From assembly GCA_019914995.1 (NCBI GenBank), contig CM034132.1:6309524-6373523 (forward strand): DNA of 64,000 bases, given 5' to 3'. The stretch is from Acanthochlamys bracteata (lineage: Eukaryota; Streptophyta; Magnoliopsida; Pandanales; Velloziaceae). The notes beneath the pieces are model-generated. The model was not told where the DNA came from. It saw only the letters and a list, made by a program, of their open reading frames with translations, and searched no databases. The position numbers were made by a program, and so were the translations under genes. Positions 11,435 to 26,400 of this stretch are shown here, piece by piece. Within the stretch, counting starts at the first letter, position 1; each line of letters begins with the position of its first letter.

Positions 11435-14400
11435 AGAACAACAATTTGAGTTAAAAACGAATCAAGAAATCAGAAAAACAATTATTTCTAATAATGCAAA
11501 AGCACTTCACAAAAGCTAAGTTGCTATTCTGATTTTACAAATGTTAGATTGATGTCAAAGGTCGACATACCTCTTTTGAATTCCTACAACAATGATAGTG
11601 TTTTTCGGATGACCTTCAATTTTCAAAACAACAATAGTATTTTCGGATAGGTAACAACTTATTCACAGCGTTCACGCAACCGAATTTAGCGACAGACCTT
11701 TTTGAAGGAAAATATTTTGGGAAAACAATATAAAGGAAGACTTGGAGGTTACAAATATATAATTACATCCAAAAGACTTAAGAGGTTAGAGTGAACTTAT
11801 ACCAACTTTTGGTTATGAGAAAATCTAGAACACATGATAATACCAGATCTAAGATTAAAACTATTCATAATGAACTACTCATACTTGAAAGCCTTTAGCA
11901 AACAAAAAGATATGAATGGTCACAAACATCTACCCCTTCTATCAACTTGGCAATACCCTGCAATCACAATGTACCCATTTTTGATATAATTTATAGTAAG
12001 GTTTGAAACCAGATTCTATCACGAAATCATATGGTTATAAGATGTGCTCACAAATATCATATCCTTTACTTTGTGATTGACAAAACAAGTTAGAAAGTGC
12101 TGCATTGTTTAGAGACTGGAATTTGAGTTTAGTTGGATATTTGAAAAAATTTGGAGAAAGCTAAGATTGAAAATATTGAAATTTTTTAGCTAATAAAGCT
12201 TCTTTCTGAAAAGAAAAAAGATAATCCTAGATAGAGAATTTACTAATATCCAAAAAGCATGAAGAGCTAGGTGTCATAAGTCAAGCTACTAGGTGCATTA
12301 CTAGTTTGCAGTATTCAAAACACCCCTCTGAGATTGATAAGCAACTATCAAAAAACAGAGTGCTACATTCACGATGCTAAGAGCGTGTTTACCTTTGAGA
12401 TAAAGTAAGTGAAGTGAGTTTTTTAGAAATCAATTTGAAAATCAAATTAAAAATTAAAAATATTTAATAAAAAATAAAATTATATATTAATTTAATATTT
12501 ATAGTAAGTTTTAAAATTAAATTTTTTAAAAAAATTTATTAATAAAAAATTTTATTTTAATTTTCATATGTATTTTATATTGAAAGTGAGTTTAAAAAAA
12601 AAGTAAGTTTGGGGTATTGATAAACACGCCCTAAAAGAATTTCATACTTGCTCAATAAAAATTGATTGGCCACCTTCTCAATTTGAATTATAAAGTTTAT
12701 TACAGTATTATTATAGTCAATTAAAAGGGATTATTAACAATTATTAGCGTATGAAGTTTTGCAGGGACATCATGAATGATTTTCTAAAATAAGATAACAA
12801 GAGCCATAAGCACAAACTATAAATTATACCATAAAAGAAGGGATCTAGCTAAAAGATATGCCCTGCAAGCACCAGTTAAAAAAGCATATGAGCTTTTGAA
12901 AAGAGAGCCTAGATGTCCTTACCACTTGTACTATTTTACTTTTAATTATTATAATCAAAATTTTTATTTATGTAATCTAAACAAGGAGTTTCTAGATGAA
13001 ATTCCTTATATATATATATACATGGGATAGAATATAGGCACATGATATCTTTAGAGCCACATGGTGCACATGCCGGCCAAAAATGACCTGCGAGATATCC
13101 AAATTCAATTTCCACCGTTGGATATTAAAAACCATGAGTTGGGATAATATTGATAAAATATTAGCTCAATCGGAATACGAACCAATATCCATCGGAACTC
13201 TTGACCAAAGCGACACAATGTTGATAAAAATTTCGTTTTTGTGTCACTTTTATCAAGAGTACCAATGGAGATCAGTTCATATTCCGATTGAGTTAAACTT
13301 TTATCAACATTCGGATTGAGCTAAAATTTATGTTGGAAGTAAAGAGGTAAATCTAGAAACATTAACTTTTTGCTTTTATAAATGAGATGAAATTTATGAA
13401 TGAGAAGAGTTTGATATTGATGGATGGATCTGGAGTTTCTGCTAAAATATGGAGAAAGAAATAAAGTTTGGAGGCAAAGACATTTCAAAATTTTGAGGGA
13501 AAAAATTAGTGATGTAAAGTTAAAAGCAAAAATTAACTTTATGTCAGAGATTGTAAACACAAAGGAAATTTCTAATACTATCTTATTGAATACGCAACAC
13601 CCATACATGTTGTTAACAGGTGATCCTGGGGAACTTATTAGATATAACCTCAAAGAGAAATAGTGGACTTAACTGTTTGAGTGAAAGACCAGCCTGGGAT
13701 CCCAATACCCTAACAGCATGAGCAAACTCTTCATTTTCGAACAACTTCCATCGCTATGATAGAGTTGATCCAAAACCCTAAAAAAAAGATTAAAAGATAA
13801 TACTCGTGTAGTAAAATGAAGATTACAACAACATACAAACACAATAACATACAAAATCAACTCCATTATATCAAAGTAATCCAAACATACAAATCTAAAT
13901 TAATTGAAAACTGAAGAATTAGGAGTTACGTTTCAAGCACTCACATATGATGCTTGACATAAATTAAGTGTCACCTATCTACAAAAGTTTAAAAGATAAG
14001 ATGCACCAAATAGAACTATAACATTACAAGCTGATGATGCAGTACCTCTCAAGTTGACCAAACATTCAACAGTACACTAGACATTTTGGTCAAGGTAAAA
14101 AAACATATGTCCCAACTAATCAATAGAAATGACAAAATTTGAGGAAAGTTTCAATAGCACTGTGCATGACTTTGTTGGCTTGAAAAGTCCAAATGAAACC
14201 CCGAAATGGAATGTCAAACAAAGCCTAACTCTGAAGAGAGAAGCCAAGTCCAGTTTAATTAAAAGCAGGCCAGTTCATCCCTAGCTTGAACAATCATGAC
14301 CTGAACTTTGAGTACTGATTCAAGGAAACCCCAACCTACTTCACAATTATGTAACTTCAGCTAGTTCCTGATGCCCCTACAACTCCATTACATGCACCAG

Positions 14401-17400
14401 GCTCTGATCTAGAACGCTTAAGCAAAGAGGAAGCTCAAAAATGATTTTATTTTTCGTAAGTCTATTACAACAAATTACTAGATAGAAACATCACGTATAT
14501 GTAGAAGGACTGCCAACAAAACAGTGTGAAAACTTGCACTTAAAATCAATTTTTTGTTGTCCTGCTCTGGGAATAAAATGTCTATCGGCTTGCTGCAAAA
14601 TCCAAACGAAGATATAAAAGGAAATGGGCAGCTAGATTTGTAGTCTGTTCATGCTAATGCATTCTCGACCTGAAAAATTGTTGGTCTTTAAAAAATATCA
14701 CTAACCACAAGGTTAATGAAGAAAGAGGACACAATAAAATAAAAGAAATTGACAGATGTAAACTTTTAGTGCAGGAATTTCTTGAGATCTTTCAAACCTA
14801 ACAGCATGAGCAAACTCTTCGATTCCGAGCAACTTCCAATCCAATGATAGAGTTATCCAAACCCCTACAAAAGATTAAAAACAATTTTAGTGAAGCAAAA
14901 TGAAGATTACAACTACACAAAAAAAACTACAACATACAAAATTAACTCCATTATATCGAAGTGTTCCGAATATCCATGTCTAAACTAAGTGTAAAATGAA
15001 GAATCTGGAATTATGTCTCAAGAAATCATATGATACATGGGATAAACAAAGTGTCACCCATCTACAAAAGTTCAAAACATAAAGATGCACCAAAATAAAA
15101 CTACAGCATTACAAGCTGAAAGGCAGGACACGCATAAGTTAACTAAGATTCAACAATACCCTAGACATTTTTGTTAAGGTAACGAAACATATGGGTCAAC
15201 TAGTCAATGGAAACAAAAAACTAGAAACCTCAATCCTTGCAAATACCTCTGCACATATGTGCCTTCCATGTGATAACAACGCATAAATCCACAAGAACTG
15301 CTCGGTGGAGTTAACTGCAATAGTACTGTCCTTTAAGATGAACTTTGAACACGAGCAAGGGAACTAAACAAGAAATCCCACCAAAAAAAAAGAAAAAAAC
15401 CAAAAAAACTTCTCCCTTCTCATCAAGGCTGCAAACACAAGCCAAATCAGTTTAATTAAAAGTTAGCCAGTTCATCCCTACCTTAGACAAACATGAGCTG
15501 AATTTTGAGTACTGATTCAAGGAAAGCCCAAACCTACTTCGCAATTCAACTTCACTTAGTTTCTGATTTTCCTACATCTCCAGTCATGACCCTCTGATCT
15601 AGGACACTTCAGCAAAGAGGAAAGCTCCAAAATGATTTTATTCTTCTTACGTCTAATACAACAAATTACTTGACAGAAACATCAAGCATGTGGTGAAGGG
15701 CTGCTTTCCAAACAGCCTGACAACTTCCCCCTAAATAAATTTTGTTATCCTGCTCTAGGTAATTGATGTTATCAGCTTGCCTTCAAAATTAAATGAAGAT
15801 AGAAAAGAAGTGTGCATTCTCACCATGTTATATTATCAGTCTTTAAAAGAGTGTCACAAAGCACAAGTGCAAATTAAGAACACCATAAAACAAAAGAAAA
15901 TTGACGGATGTAAAGTTTTGATTGCAAGAATTTCATGAGATCTTTCAAACCTAACAGCAGGAGCAAACACTTTGTTTCCTAGCAACTTCCATCCCTCTGA
16001 TAAAGTTGATCCAAACACCCAAAAGAGAATGAAAACAATATTAGCATAGTAAAGTGAAGATTACAACTACACAACAAACACAATAACGTTCAAAATCAAT
16101 TCAATTATATAAAAGTACTTCAAATATCCAAATTCAAATTAACTGTAAAATGAAGAATCAGCAATTATGTTGCAAGAACTCACACGTGATACATGAGATA
16201 AACAAAGTGTCACCTATGTACAAAAGTTCAAAACATAAAGAAGCACCAAACAGAAATAGCAAACTAGAAGCCTCAGCAATACAGAGACATTTTGGAAAAG
16301 ATAGCAAATATTTGTGTCAAATAGTCGATGGAAATGACAAACTAGAAACCTCATCTCTAGAAGCCTCAGTTGGATCCTCTAAAAACTGCCTATACTCGCT
16401 GCCTTTCTACAGTATCAATTGTTACCTAAAATTCAGACCAACATGAAAACTACAAAAATGAGAAGGCTTCATTAAATGTGGAATATGAAAGTTGAAATAC
16501 GTAAAAGCATTACCAAAGCCAACAAAAAAAAAAAAAAAAAAAAGGTTCCCGTGCGCAGACTCTTCTTTGAAAGAACTAGCTCCTGCTCCCTCTAAAATGT
16601 TCACCCCGTTATCTACCTACAGCAAGAAAGAAAATCATGAACATGTTATTGAAACATTTAAAATATTGCATAATCAAAAGCTTTATCTCCAAACCTAATA
16701 GTGATAGCTCATAAAACTTCTCCAATTTACTGAAAGTTCCACCAACCATATTTAGAACCTATGTTCGAAGGAATTTGAAGGAAATTACTAGCCAACCTTG
16801 ACCTCACGTTAATCACATAAAAATCACCATAAAAGTCTTCGGACAGCCATCCCCTTACACAATCACCTTAACAGCATTTGTGCTGGCTCATTCTAAATAG
16901 CTCTACAGATATGTTCCTTCTACGATAACAACGTGAAAATCCACATGAACTGCTCACTGAAGTTGACTGCAATAGTATTCTTCTTCAAGATGAACTCCTG
17001 ATCACCAGCAAGCAATCTAACAAAGAAATTTAATAAATAAATAAATAATAAGAAAAACATCTCCCTTCTCATTATGGCAGCACATACAAGCCAAATCCGT
17101 TTAATTAAAAACAAGCTGCTTCATCCCTACCCTCGAACAATCATGGCATGAACTTTGAGTACTGATTCAAGGAAACCCAAGCTTATTTCATTTACTTCAA
17201 CTTCACCTACATCTTGATTACCCTACACTCCAGTGCATGCGTCACACTCTAACCTAGAGCATTCTAGCGAAGAGAAAAGCCTAAAATGATTTTATTCATC
17301 TTATATCTACTACAGCAGATTAGTAGACTTCAAACTTCACGCATGTGCTGAAGGCCTGCTATCCAAATAGCTTCAAACTTGCGCATAAATCAATTGTTTC

Positions 17401-20400
17401 CAGGCCTGCACCAGGAATATATTATCTATTGGCTTGCCATAAAAATCAAATGAAGATACAAAAGAAATGTGCAGCTAGACATAGACAGTCTACTCATGCT
17501 AATGGAATCTTGCTTTGTTAAATTATTGGTCTTTAAACAAATTACAAACGACAAAGTCAAATGAAGAAAGAGTACACCATATAACTATAAGAAAACTGAC
17601 AGCTGTAAAATTTTGAGTTCAACAATTTTTTGAGATCTTTGAAACCTAACAGCTGGAACAGACTTTTTGATCCCTTACTACAGTATTCAGACACAGAAAA
17701 TACTATGGAAGTTTAAAGGCTTCACTCAAAGATGGAATCTCAAAGTTGAAATGAGAAATGCATCACCAAAGACAACAAAAGAAAGTTCCTGTACCATGAT
17801 CTTCTTTAACAGAACAAGCTCCTGCTCCAACGATAGAGCTGATCCAAACCCCTAAAAAAGACTAAAAACAATATTAATGTAGTAAAATGAAAGAGTACAA
17901 CTACAACACAAACATAAATCATACATAATAACTTCTATATATCAAAGTACTCCAAATCCAAATCTAAATTAAATGCAAATGAAGAACTAAGAATTATGTT
18001 TCAAGAACTCACATATGATAGATGAGATAAACTAAGTGTGACCTATCTACAAAGTTTAAAACATAAAATTCCACCAAATAGAACTAGAGCACTACAAGCT
18101 GGCATGCAGGATGCAGTACCTCACAAGTTAACTAATAATCAACAATACACTAAACGTTTTGGTCAAGCTAGCTAAACATATGTGTCGACTAGTCATTGGA
18201 AATGACAAACTAGAAATCTCATTCCCCACACATCTCTAGCATCCAATTTTGGTCCTATAAACCTGACTCTAAACATTGCCTTACCACAGTATCAATTGCT
18301 ATCTCATTTCAAAGTAACAAGAAACTGGAAAGTCAAAAGGCTTCACTCAACAATGAAATCTGAAAGTTGGAATGACTAATACATCACCAAAGTGAAGAAA
18401 AATAGTTCCTGTATGGAGAATCTTCTTTAACACAACTAGCTCCTGCTCCTGAAAAGTTCTCTTCCATATGGAGACTCTTCTTCAAGACAAACTCCTGAAA
18501 ACCAGCTAGCGATCCAAACAACAAATCTCAGAAAGATAACTAAAATTTCTCCCTTCTCATTAAAAATAGGCCAGTCCATCCATACCTCTAACAATCATAA
18601 CATGAACTTTGACTACTGATTCAGGGAAACCAAAACCTAGTTCCCAATTATTTCAACTTCACCTACTTCCTTATTACCCTACAACTCAACTACATGCATT
18701 ATATATGATTATAACATTTTAGCAAAGTGAAAAGCCTAAACATGATTTTATTCTTCCTACATCAACTACAACAACTTCGTAGAGAAACGTCATGCATATG
18801 TTGAAGGCCTGCTACCAAAGAGCATCAAACTTGTGCTTAAATCAATTTTTTGATGTCCTACACTAGGACTAAAATATTTATCAGCTCGTCAAAAGAATCA
18901 TAATGAAAATACAAAAGAAATGGGCAGCTAAACATACAGTCTACAATGCTAATGCGTTGTCCCTTGCAAAATTATCTGTCTACAAAAGGATATCATCAAC
19001 CACAAGTCAAATGGAGAAAGACAGTACAATAAAAGAAAATCCACAGATGTACATTTTTGAGTGCTGGAATTTCTTCAGATCTTTAAAACTGACCAGCAGG
19101 AGCAAACTTTTCGATTCCTTGCATCTTCCATCCCAATGGTAGAGTTTATCCAAAAAGCCTAAAGATGTCTAAAAACAACATTAGTGTAGTAAAGTGAAGA
19201 TTACAGCTATACACAAACACAATAACATACAAAATCAGCTCCATTACATCAAAGTATATCAAATCTAAATTGAATGTAAAATGAACAATCGGGAATTATG
19301 TTTCAAGTACTCAAATATGATAGATGAGATGGACAACGTGAACAATCTAAAAAAGTTCAAAACATAAAGATGCACTAACTAGAACTAGAGTACTATAAGC
19401 TCGCATGCAGGATACACTACCTTACAAGTTAACTAATATTCAACAATACACTAGAAATTTTCGTCAAGGTAACAAAACATAAGTGTTAACTAGTCGATGG
19501 AAATCACAAACTACAAACCTCATTACCCACACATCTCTAACAGCCACGGACCCTGATCCTAGAAAACAGTCGCTGTTCGTTGCCTTACTGTAGTTATAAA
19601 TTGCTATCTCAAGTCAGATTAATCAGAAAACTATGAAAGTCAAGAGGCTTCCCTTAAAGATGGGATCTGAAAGTTGAAATGACTAAGGTATCACCAAAGA
19701 CTGGAACCCAATGGTTCCAATATACAGGGTCTACTATATCAGAATTAGCTCCTCCTTTCGAAAAGTTCTCCTCCATCAACATACAAGCAAGAACGAAAAC
19801 CGTGAGCATACTGTTTGAAACATTTAAAAAACACACAATAAAAATATGATTCAAAGAAAGTTGAACATTGTATCAGAGAAAGAGCTGCTTGATTTGTCCA
19901 AACCTAATGGTGATGGCTCATAAAACTTGTCCATTTCATTAAAACATCCACCAGCTTTGGTAGTTCTTCGCAGCTCCTGAAAAAAGAATACCAAACTGAG
20001 TTCAGATTCAACAACCAGTAGGTTAAAATCATCTCATGTATGAAATACAAGGAATTAAGAAATACCTTCAAGTATCGCTTCTCATCTCCTCGAGAGTTTC
20101 GCAGGTGATCATATTTCAAAAAACCCATCTGCAGCTTCTTTTATCACAATTGCAGTAATTCTCCATAACAGCACAATCTCCTGCTCTAGATTCCTTCTCC
20201 ACCATATCCACCTATCAACTAAGCATAAAGCAAGAACGCATCACCAAAATATGAAATATAAGTCTAAGATCAACAACCATTTAGTAAGTTCCAAACAAGG
20301 GTCATAATAGATCTAAGCCATACTTAGATCCCCTGTTTAAAGAATTTATAGGAAACTACAAGCAAACAAGGGTGTCAAGTCAATCACCAAAATATGATTG

Positions 20401-23400
20401 AACACCCATCCTCTTACAGAGATTACCTTGGCAGCATTTGTGCTGGTGCCTTGTGGATAGCTACACACTTATGTGCCTTCGATATGATAACATTGTGAAA
20501 ATTTGCATGAACCGATCCGTGAGGTTAACTGCAACGTAATCTCCAACAAGATGAACTCCTGAAAACCAGCAAGCGATGTGAACAAGAAATCTCAAAAAAT
20601 TAACAAAAACTACTCGCTTCTCTTTAAGGATCCGCAGGCAAGCCAAATCCAGTTTCATTAAAGGTAGGCCAGTTCATCCAAACCCTCCAACAATCATGAT
20701 TTGAACTCTGAGTACTATAAGCTGGCATGTAGGATGTAGTACCACAAAAAGTTGACTAATATTGAACAATACACTAGATATTTTGGTCAAGGTAACAAAA
20801 CATATGTGTTAACTAGTCGCTGGAAATCTCAAACTATAAACCTCATTTCCCAAACATATCTAACAGCCAAGGCCAGATCCTATAAAACTGTCACCAATCA
20901 TTGCCTTGCTACAGTATCAATTCAGACCAATAAGAAAACCATGAAAGTCAAGAGGCTTCACTCAAAGATGGGATCTCAAGGATGAAATGACTAATGCATC
21001 ACCAGAGACAGCAAAATATGTTTCCCATATACAGACACTTCCTAATCACAACTAGCTCCTGCTCCTTTTGAAAAGTTCTCCTTCATATCTACCTACAAAC
21101 AAGAACGAAAGCCATGAACAAGCTGTTCCAAACATTTAAAAAAATTCCATAATCAAAACATGATTCAAAAAAAGCTAAACATTTTCTGAGAGAAAGAGCT
21201 GCTAATTTGTCCAAACCTGATGGTGAGAGCTCATAAAACTTCCCCAATTCACTGAAGCATGCACCCCCTATGGTAGTTCATCCACCAAAACCTATGAAAG
21301 AATACATATCGAGTTCAGATTCAACAACTAGTAGGGTAAAATCTTCTCTCATATGAAACACAAGGAGTTAAGAAATCCCTTCAAGCATTGCAGCTTCTCA
21401 TCTCGTGCATGAATATTGTGGGTGATGATATCTCGAAAAACCCATCTGCAGCTTCTTTTTCCACAATTGGATTAATGAACTATAACGGCACTATCACCTG
21501 CTTGAGAATCCTTCTCCACCGAATCCACCTATCAACTGATCATAAAAGCATCAATGCGTTACCCAAAACATGAAACATACGTCCATCATCAAAACCTATT
21601 CGCTAAGTTCCAAATGAGAGTTATAAGCCATACATAGTGCCCCTGTTTAAGGAATTTGTACGAAACTACTACTCAACCAGGTCAAGTTAACCAACAAAAT
21701 ATCTTTAGACAGCCATCCCCTTACAGAGATTATCTTGACAGCATTTCGCTGGCTCCTTCAGAATAGCTATGCACATATATGCCTTCCAACCTATAACAGT
21801 GCGAAAATCCACATGAACTGCTCACTGAAGTTAACTACAATAGTCCTCATCTTCAATATGAACTCCTAAAAACCAGCAAGTGTGCAAACAAGAAATCTCA
21901 AAAAAATAACAAAAACTTACATCTGAATCATAGCAATTTAGCAAAGTGAAAAACCTAAACATGATTTTATTCTTCTTACATCCACTACAACAACTTACTA
22001 GACAAGACACATCATGCATATGTTGAAGGCCTGCTACAAAAAAGCATCAAACTTGTGCTTAAACCAATTCTTTGATGTCCTACTATAGGAATAAAACATT
22101 TATCAGCACAAGGACCAAAAGCACAAACCATAAGTTATACCATAAAAGAAGGGATCTGGCTAAAAGATATGCCATGGAAATACCAGTTAAGAAAGCATAT
22201 GAGCTTTTGAAAAGAGAGCCCAGTTGTCCTTACCACTTGTACTATTTAACTTTTAATTATTATAATCAAAATATTTATTTATATATTCCAAACAAGGAGT
22301 TTCTAGATGAAATTCTTTACAGAGATAAATATATATAAAATTTATGTTGGAAGTAAAGAGGTAAATCTGGAGACATAAATTTTTGCTTTTATAAATGAAA
22401 TGAAATTTATGAATGAGAAGAGTTTGATATTGATGGATGGATATGGAGTTTTTGCTAAAACATGGAGAAAAAAGAAAGTTTTGAGGCAAAAGCATTTTCA
22501 AAATTTTGAGGGAAAAAATTAGTGATGTAAAGTTAAAAGTAAAAAGTAATTGTGTCATGAGATTGTAAACACAAAGCAAAATTCTAATACTATTTTATTG
22601 AATACGCAACACCCATATGTGTTGTTAACAGGTGATCCTGGGGAGCCTATTAGATATGAACTAAAAGAGAAATACTTGACTTAACTGTTTGAGTGAAAGA
22701 GCAGGTTGGGATCCCAATACCCTAACAGCATGAGCAAACTCTTCATTTTCGAACAACTTCCATCCCTATGATAGAGGTGATCCAAAACCCTAAAAAAAGA
22801 TTAAAATATAATACTAGTGTAGTAAAATGAAGATTACAACAACATACAAACACAGTAACATACAAAATCAACTCCATTATATCAAAGTACTCCAAACATG
22901 CAAACCTAAATTAAATGAAAACTGAAGAATTAGGAGTTATGTTTCAAGCACTCACATATGATGACATAAACAAAGTGTCACCTATCTACAAAAGTTCAAA
23001 ACATAAAGATGCACCAAATAGAACTACAACATTACAAGCTGACATGCAGGATGCAGTACCTCTCAAGTTAACTAAAGATTCAACAGTACACTAGACATCT
23101 TGGTCAAGGTAACAAAACATCCCAACTAGTCAATGGAAATGACAAACTAGAAACCTCATTCCGCACTCATATCTAGCAGCTTTTTGTATGGTCTAAAACT
23201 GCATTTAACATTGCCTTACAACAGTAGCAATTGCTATCTCAATTCAGACCAACAAGAAAGCTATGGAAGTCAAAAGGCTTCACCAAAGATGGACTCCGAA
23301 AATTTGCAATGACCAATGCATCACCAAAGACAACGAAAATGGTTCCCTTGCACAGACACTTCTTTAACACAAATAGCTCCTGCTCCTTCTGAAAAGTTCT

Positions 23401-26400
23401 CCTCCATATCACCTACCAGCAAAAAAGAAAATCATGAACACTTTTTCAAACCTTCAACAAATTTCATAATCAAAACCTTTATCAAAGAAAGCTAAATATT
23501 TTGTCAGAGGGAGAGCTGCATGATTGTCCAAAGTAGTAGTAACAGCTCATAAAAGTTCTCCAATTCAATGAAACTTTCACTCACAATGATAGTAAATCCC
23601 AATCCCAGATTCAACAACTAATTAGTTATCTTCTCATCTATGAAACCATATGGGGTTAAGAAAACCCTTCAAGTCATTGCAGCTTCTCATCTCATTGTGA
23701 CTTCCGAGGAGTGAGATGCAAAAAAGTTGAAAACAGAAGCAAGAATGTGATCGTAACTCCAACAACGTTAACGTGGTGATTTAAATTGTTTTCTAGCACA
23801 AGACAATGGATAATAGCAGCAACCAAATAATATAAAAAACCTGTTGAAAAGTGGCAAATGGACATCCTGCATAAGTGGACAAATAAGACAACCTCAAGTT
23901 GCTTTACTTCTTGTCTCGTACCTCAAGTATAGATATAGAAATTGCTAAAAAAAACTTTTAGTTTTCATATAGGACAGTATTAAAACAATGTCATCTATCT
24001 ACAATTAGAAAGCACAGATAGAACTAGACCACTGCACCAGAATGCTATTACACTTGCCCATCAACTTAAAAAGTAGCATCCCATCAGTGTCACAAATTCA
24101 CAAAATCTAAAGATTTTTGAACTGAAGATTCATAAATACTGTTTAATGAACTAACCACAATACACAAGGTAAAAGAATTATAGCCCATAGACAACATAAG
24201 GATGAACAGTATTACAAGCTGATGTATAAGATTACAGCATACATCTCAACACCACAAGCACTTCCAAATACTAGCAATATGCGGTACATTTTGGTCACTT
24301 GAGCTAAATGTTTACTTATTTATAACATGCTGAATCCCAAACTAAACAATAGGATCATATATAAAAGGAAATAGCTAACAATTGTCCCTATCCATGCCGC
24401 ATACTGCTAACTAAAATGTCAACTCCTACGTTTTCCTTAGGAATGTTTCACCTGCCAATGTAGGATCAAAGTTCTGCATGGTCGGTCCTATGCTTAAGTT
24501 CAAAATACCAAATAAACTTAAAATAAAAGAATCAGGCTTCACCTGGATAACTTGTGACTAGCGCTTGAACTGAAGCAAACAAATGAAAAGTAGATCACCA
24601 ACGTAACTTTGAAGGTCTGCTACTACGTAGGTTCCCATAACGGCACTATCTCCGCTCTAGAATATACATGTTGATCCTATCCACCTATCAATTTACAACA
24701 CCAAGTTAAGAAAATATTACCAGAAAATTGAAAATTAAAGTCCATCATAAAAAAGCACTTAGTAAGTTCTAAGAAATAGTCATGACAGATCTAACCCACA
24801 TTCAAAACACCTATTTGAATTTGAAAGAATTCAAAACACCTAAATGAAACTTCTCCCTTCTCATGAAGGCACTGTTTGACATCCCATTTTAGGTTTCTTT
24901 TGGGCTTTTATGGCCAAACAAAGTCATGCATAGTGCCGTAGCAAAATATTTCAAACATGTAGAGGGCATGGGTGAATTGTAAGTAATGAGATAGTTATAC
25001 ATACAAGCTTCTTTTTACAAACATAGTTAGTTAATCATCACTCCGTGAGAACATAAAGGCGTTAAAGAAAACCTTTCTAGTCATTGCAGCTTCTCATCTC
25101 GCATTAAGATATTTTAAAACACTCATCCGCAGCATCTTTTCCCATAATGAGATTATTGCTCATAATAGCAATATCTCCTGCTCTAGAATACTTCTCGATC
25201 AACCATACCAGAGATAAGTATCAAATGTATTACCTGAACTCTTGCTTGAGGGATTTGTTGGAAACTACTAGTCAACCTGGGACTTCAAGTTAATTACAAA
25301 AGAATCACTAAGAAAATCTTAGGACAGCCATCCCTGAACAGATTACCTTAACAGCATTTGCACGGGCTCCTTCTGATGGTCGCGCCTATGTGCCTTCTAT
25401 ACGATAACATCGTCAATCAACAAGAATTTCTAGCTGAAGTTAACTGCAATAGCACTGTCCTTTAAGATGAACTTCTGAACACGAGCAATGGAACTAAACA
25501 AGAAATCCCACCAAAAAAAAAAGAAAAAAAAAACTAATACAACTTTCCCTTCTCATCTAGGCTGCAAACACAAGCCAAAGCAGTTTAATTAAAAGAAAGC
25601 CAGTTCATCCCTACCTTGGACAAACATGAGCTGAATTTTGAGTACTGAATCAAGGAAAGTCCAAACCTACTTCGCAATTATTCAACTTCACCTAGTTTCT
25701 GATTTTCCTACATCTCCAGTACATGACACTCTGATCTAGAACACTTAAGCAAAGAGGAAAGCTCTAAAATGATTTTATTCTTCTTACGTCTAATACAACT
25801 AATTACTTGACAGAAACATCAAGCATGTGTTGAAGGGCTGCTTTCCGAACAGCCTGACAACTGTCCCCTAAATAAATTTTGTTATCCTACTCTAGGAAAT
25901 AGATGTCTATCAGCTTGCCTTAAAAATTAAATGAAGATAGAAAAGAAGTGTGCATTCTCACCATGTTACATTATCAGTTTTTAAAAGAGTGTCACAGAGC
26001 ACAAGTGCAAATTAAGAACCAGTACACCATAAAACAAAAGAAATTTGACGGATGTAAAGTTTTGAGTGCAAGAATTTCATGAGATCTTTCAAACCTAACA
26101 GCAGGAGCAAACACTTCGTTTCCTAGCAACTTCCATCCCTTTGATAGAGTTGATCCAAACACCTAAAAGAGAATGAAAACAATATTAGCATAGTAAAGTG
26201 AATAGTACAACTACACAACAAACACAATAACGTTCAAAATCAACTCTACCATATAAAAGTACTTCAAATATCTATCTTCAAAAGAATATCATAAAGCACA
26301 AAGTCAACCGAAGAATGAGGAATACTATAAAAGAAATTTCACATATGTAAATTTCTGAGTGCTGGAAATTCTTCAGATCTTTAAACTGAAGGGCAGGAGC

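Larger units (their letters stand above)
12780..16125. repeat. Higher-order duplication, copy 1 (partner 22,098-26,275)
   Basis: The foreign insert plus the following damaged cassettes are collinear with 22,098-26,275. Shared unusual junctions include the insert boundary next to AACAGCATGAGC and the run of A's before CTTCTCCCTTCTCATC. Copy 1 has a 310-bp hairpin insertion (13,013-13,322). Copy 2 has about 1.1 kb extra (23,690-24,880). The left end of copy 1 is also the left end of the cassette array. Confidence 0.7.
22098..26275. repeat. Higher-order duplication, copy 2 (partner 12,780-16,125)
   Basis: Collinear with the first copy but without the hairpin insertion, and with an extra stretch at 23,690-24,880 that looks like long intron sequence plus one cassette piece near 24,640-24,840. 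The left boundary cuts a cassette just after the exon of EAGQQTIDLG type. The insert therefore replaced the DILLKTDD exon, and the duplication carried this disrupted arrangement. Confidence 0.7.
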
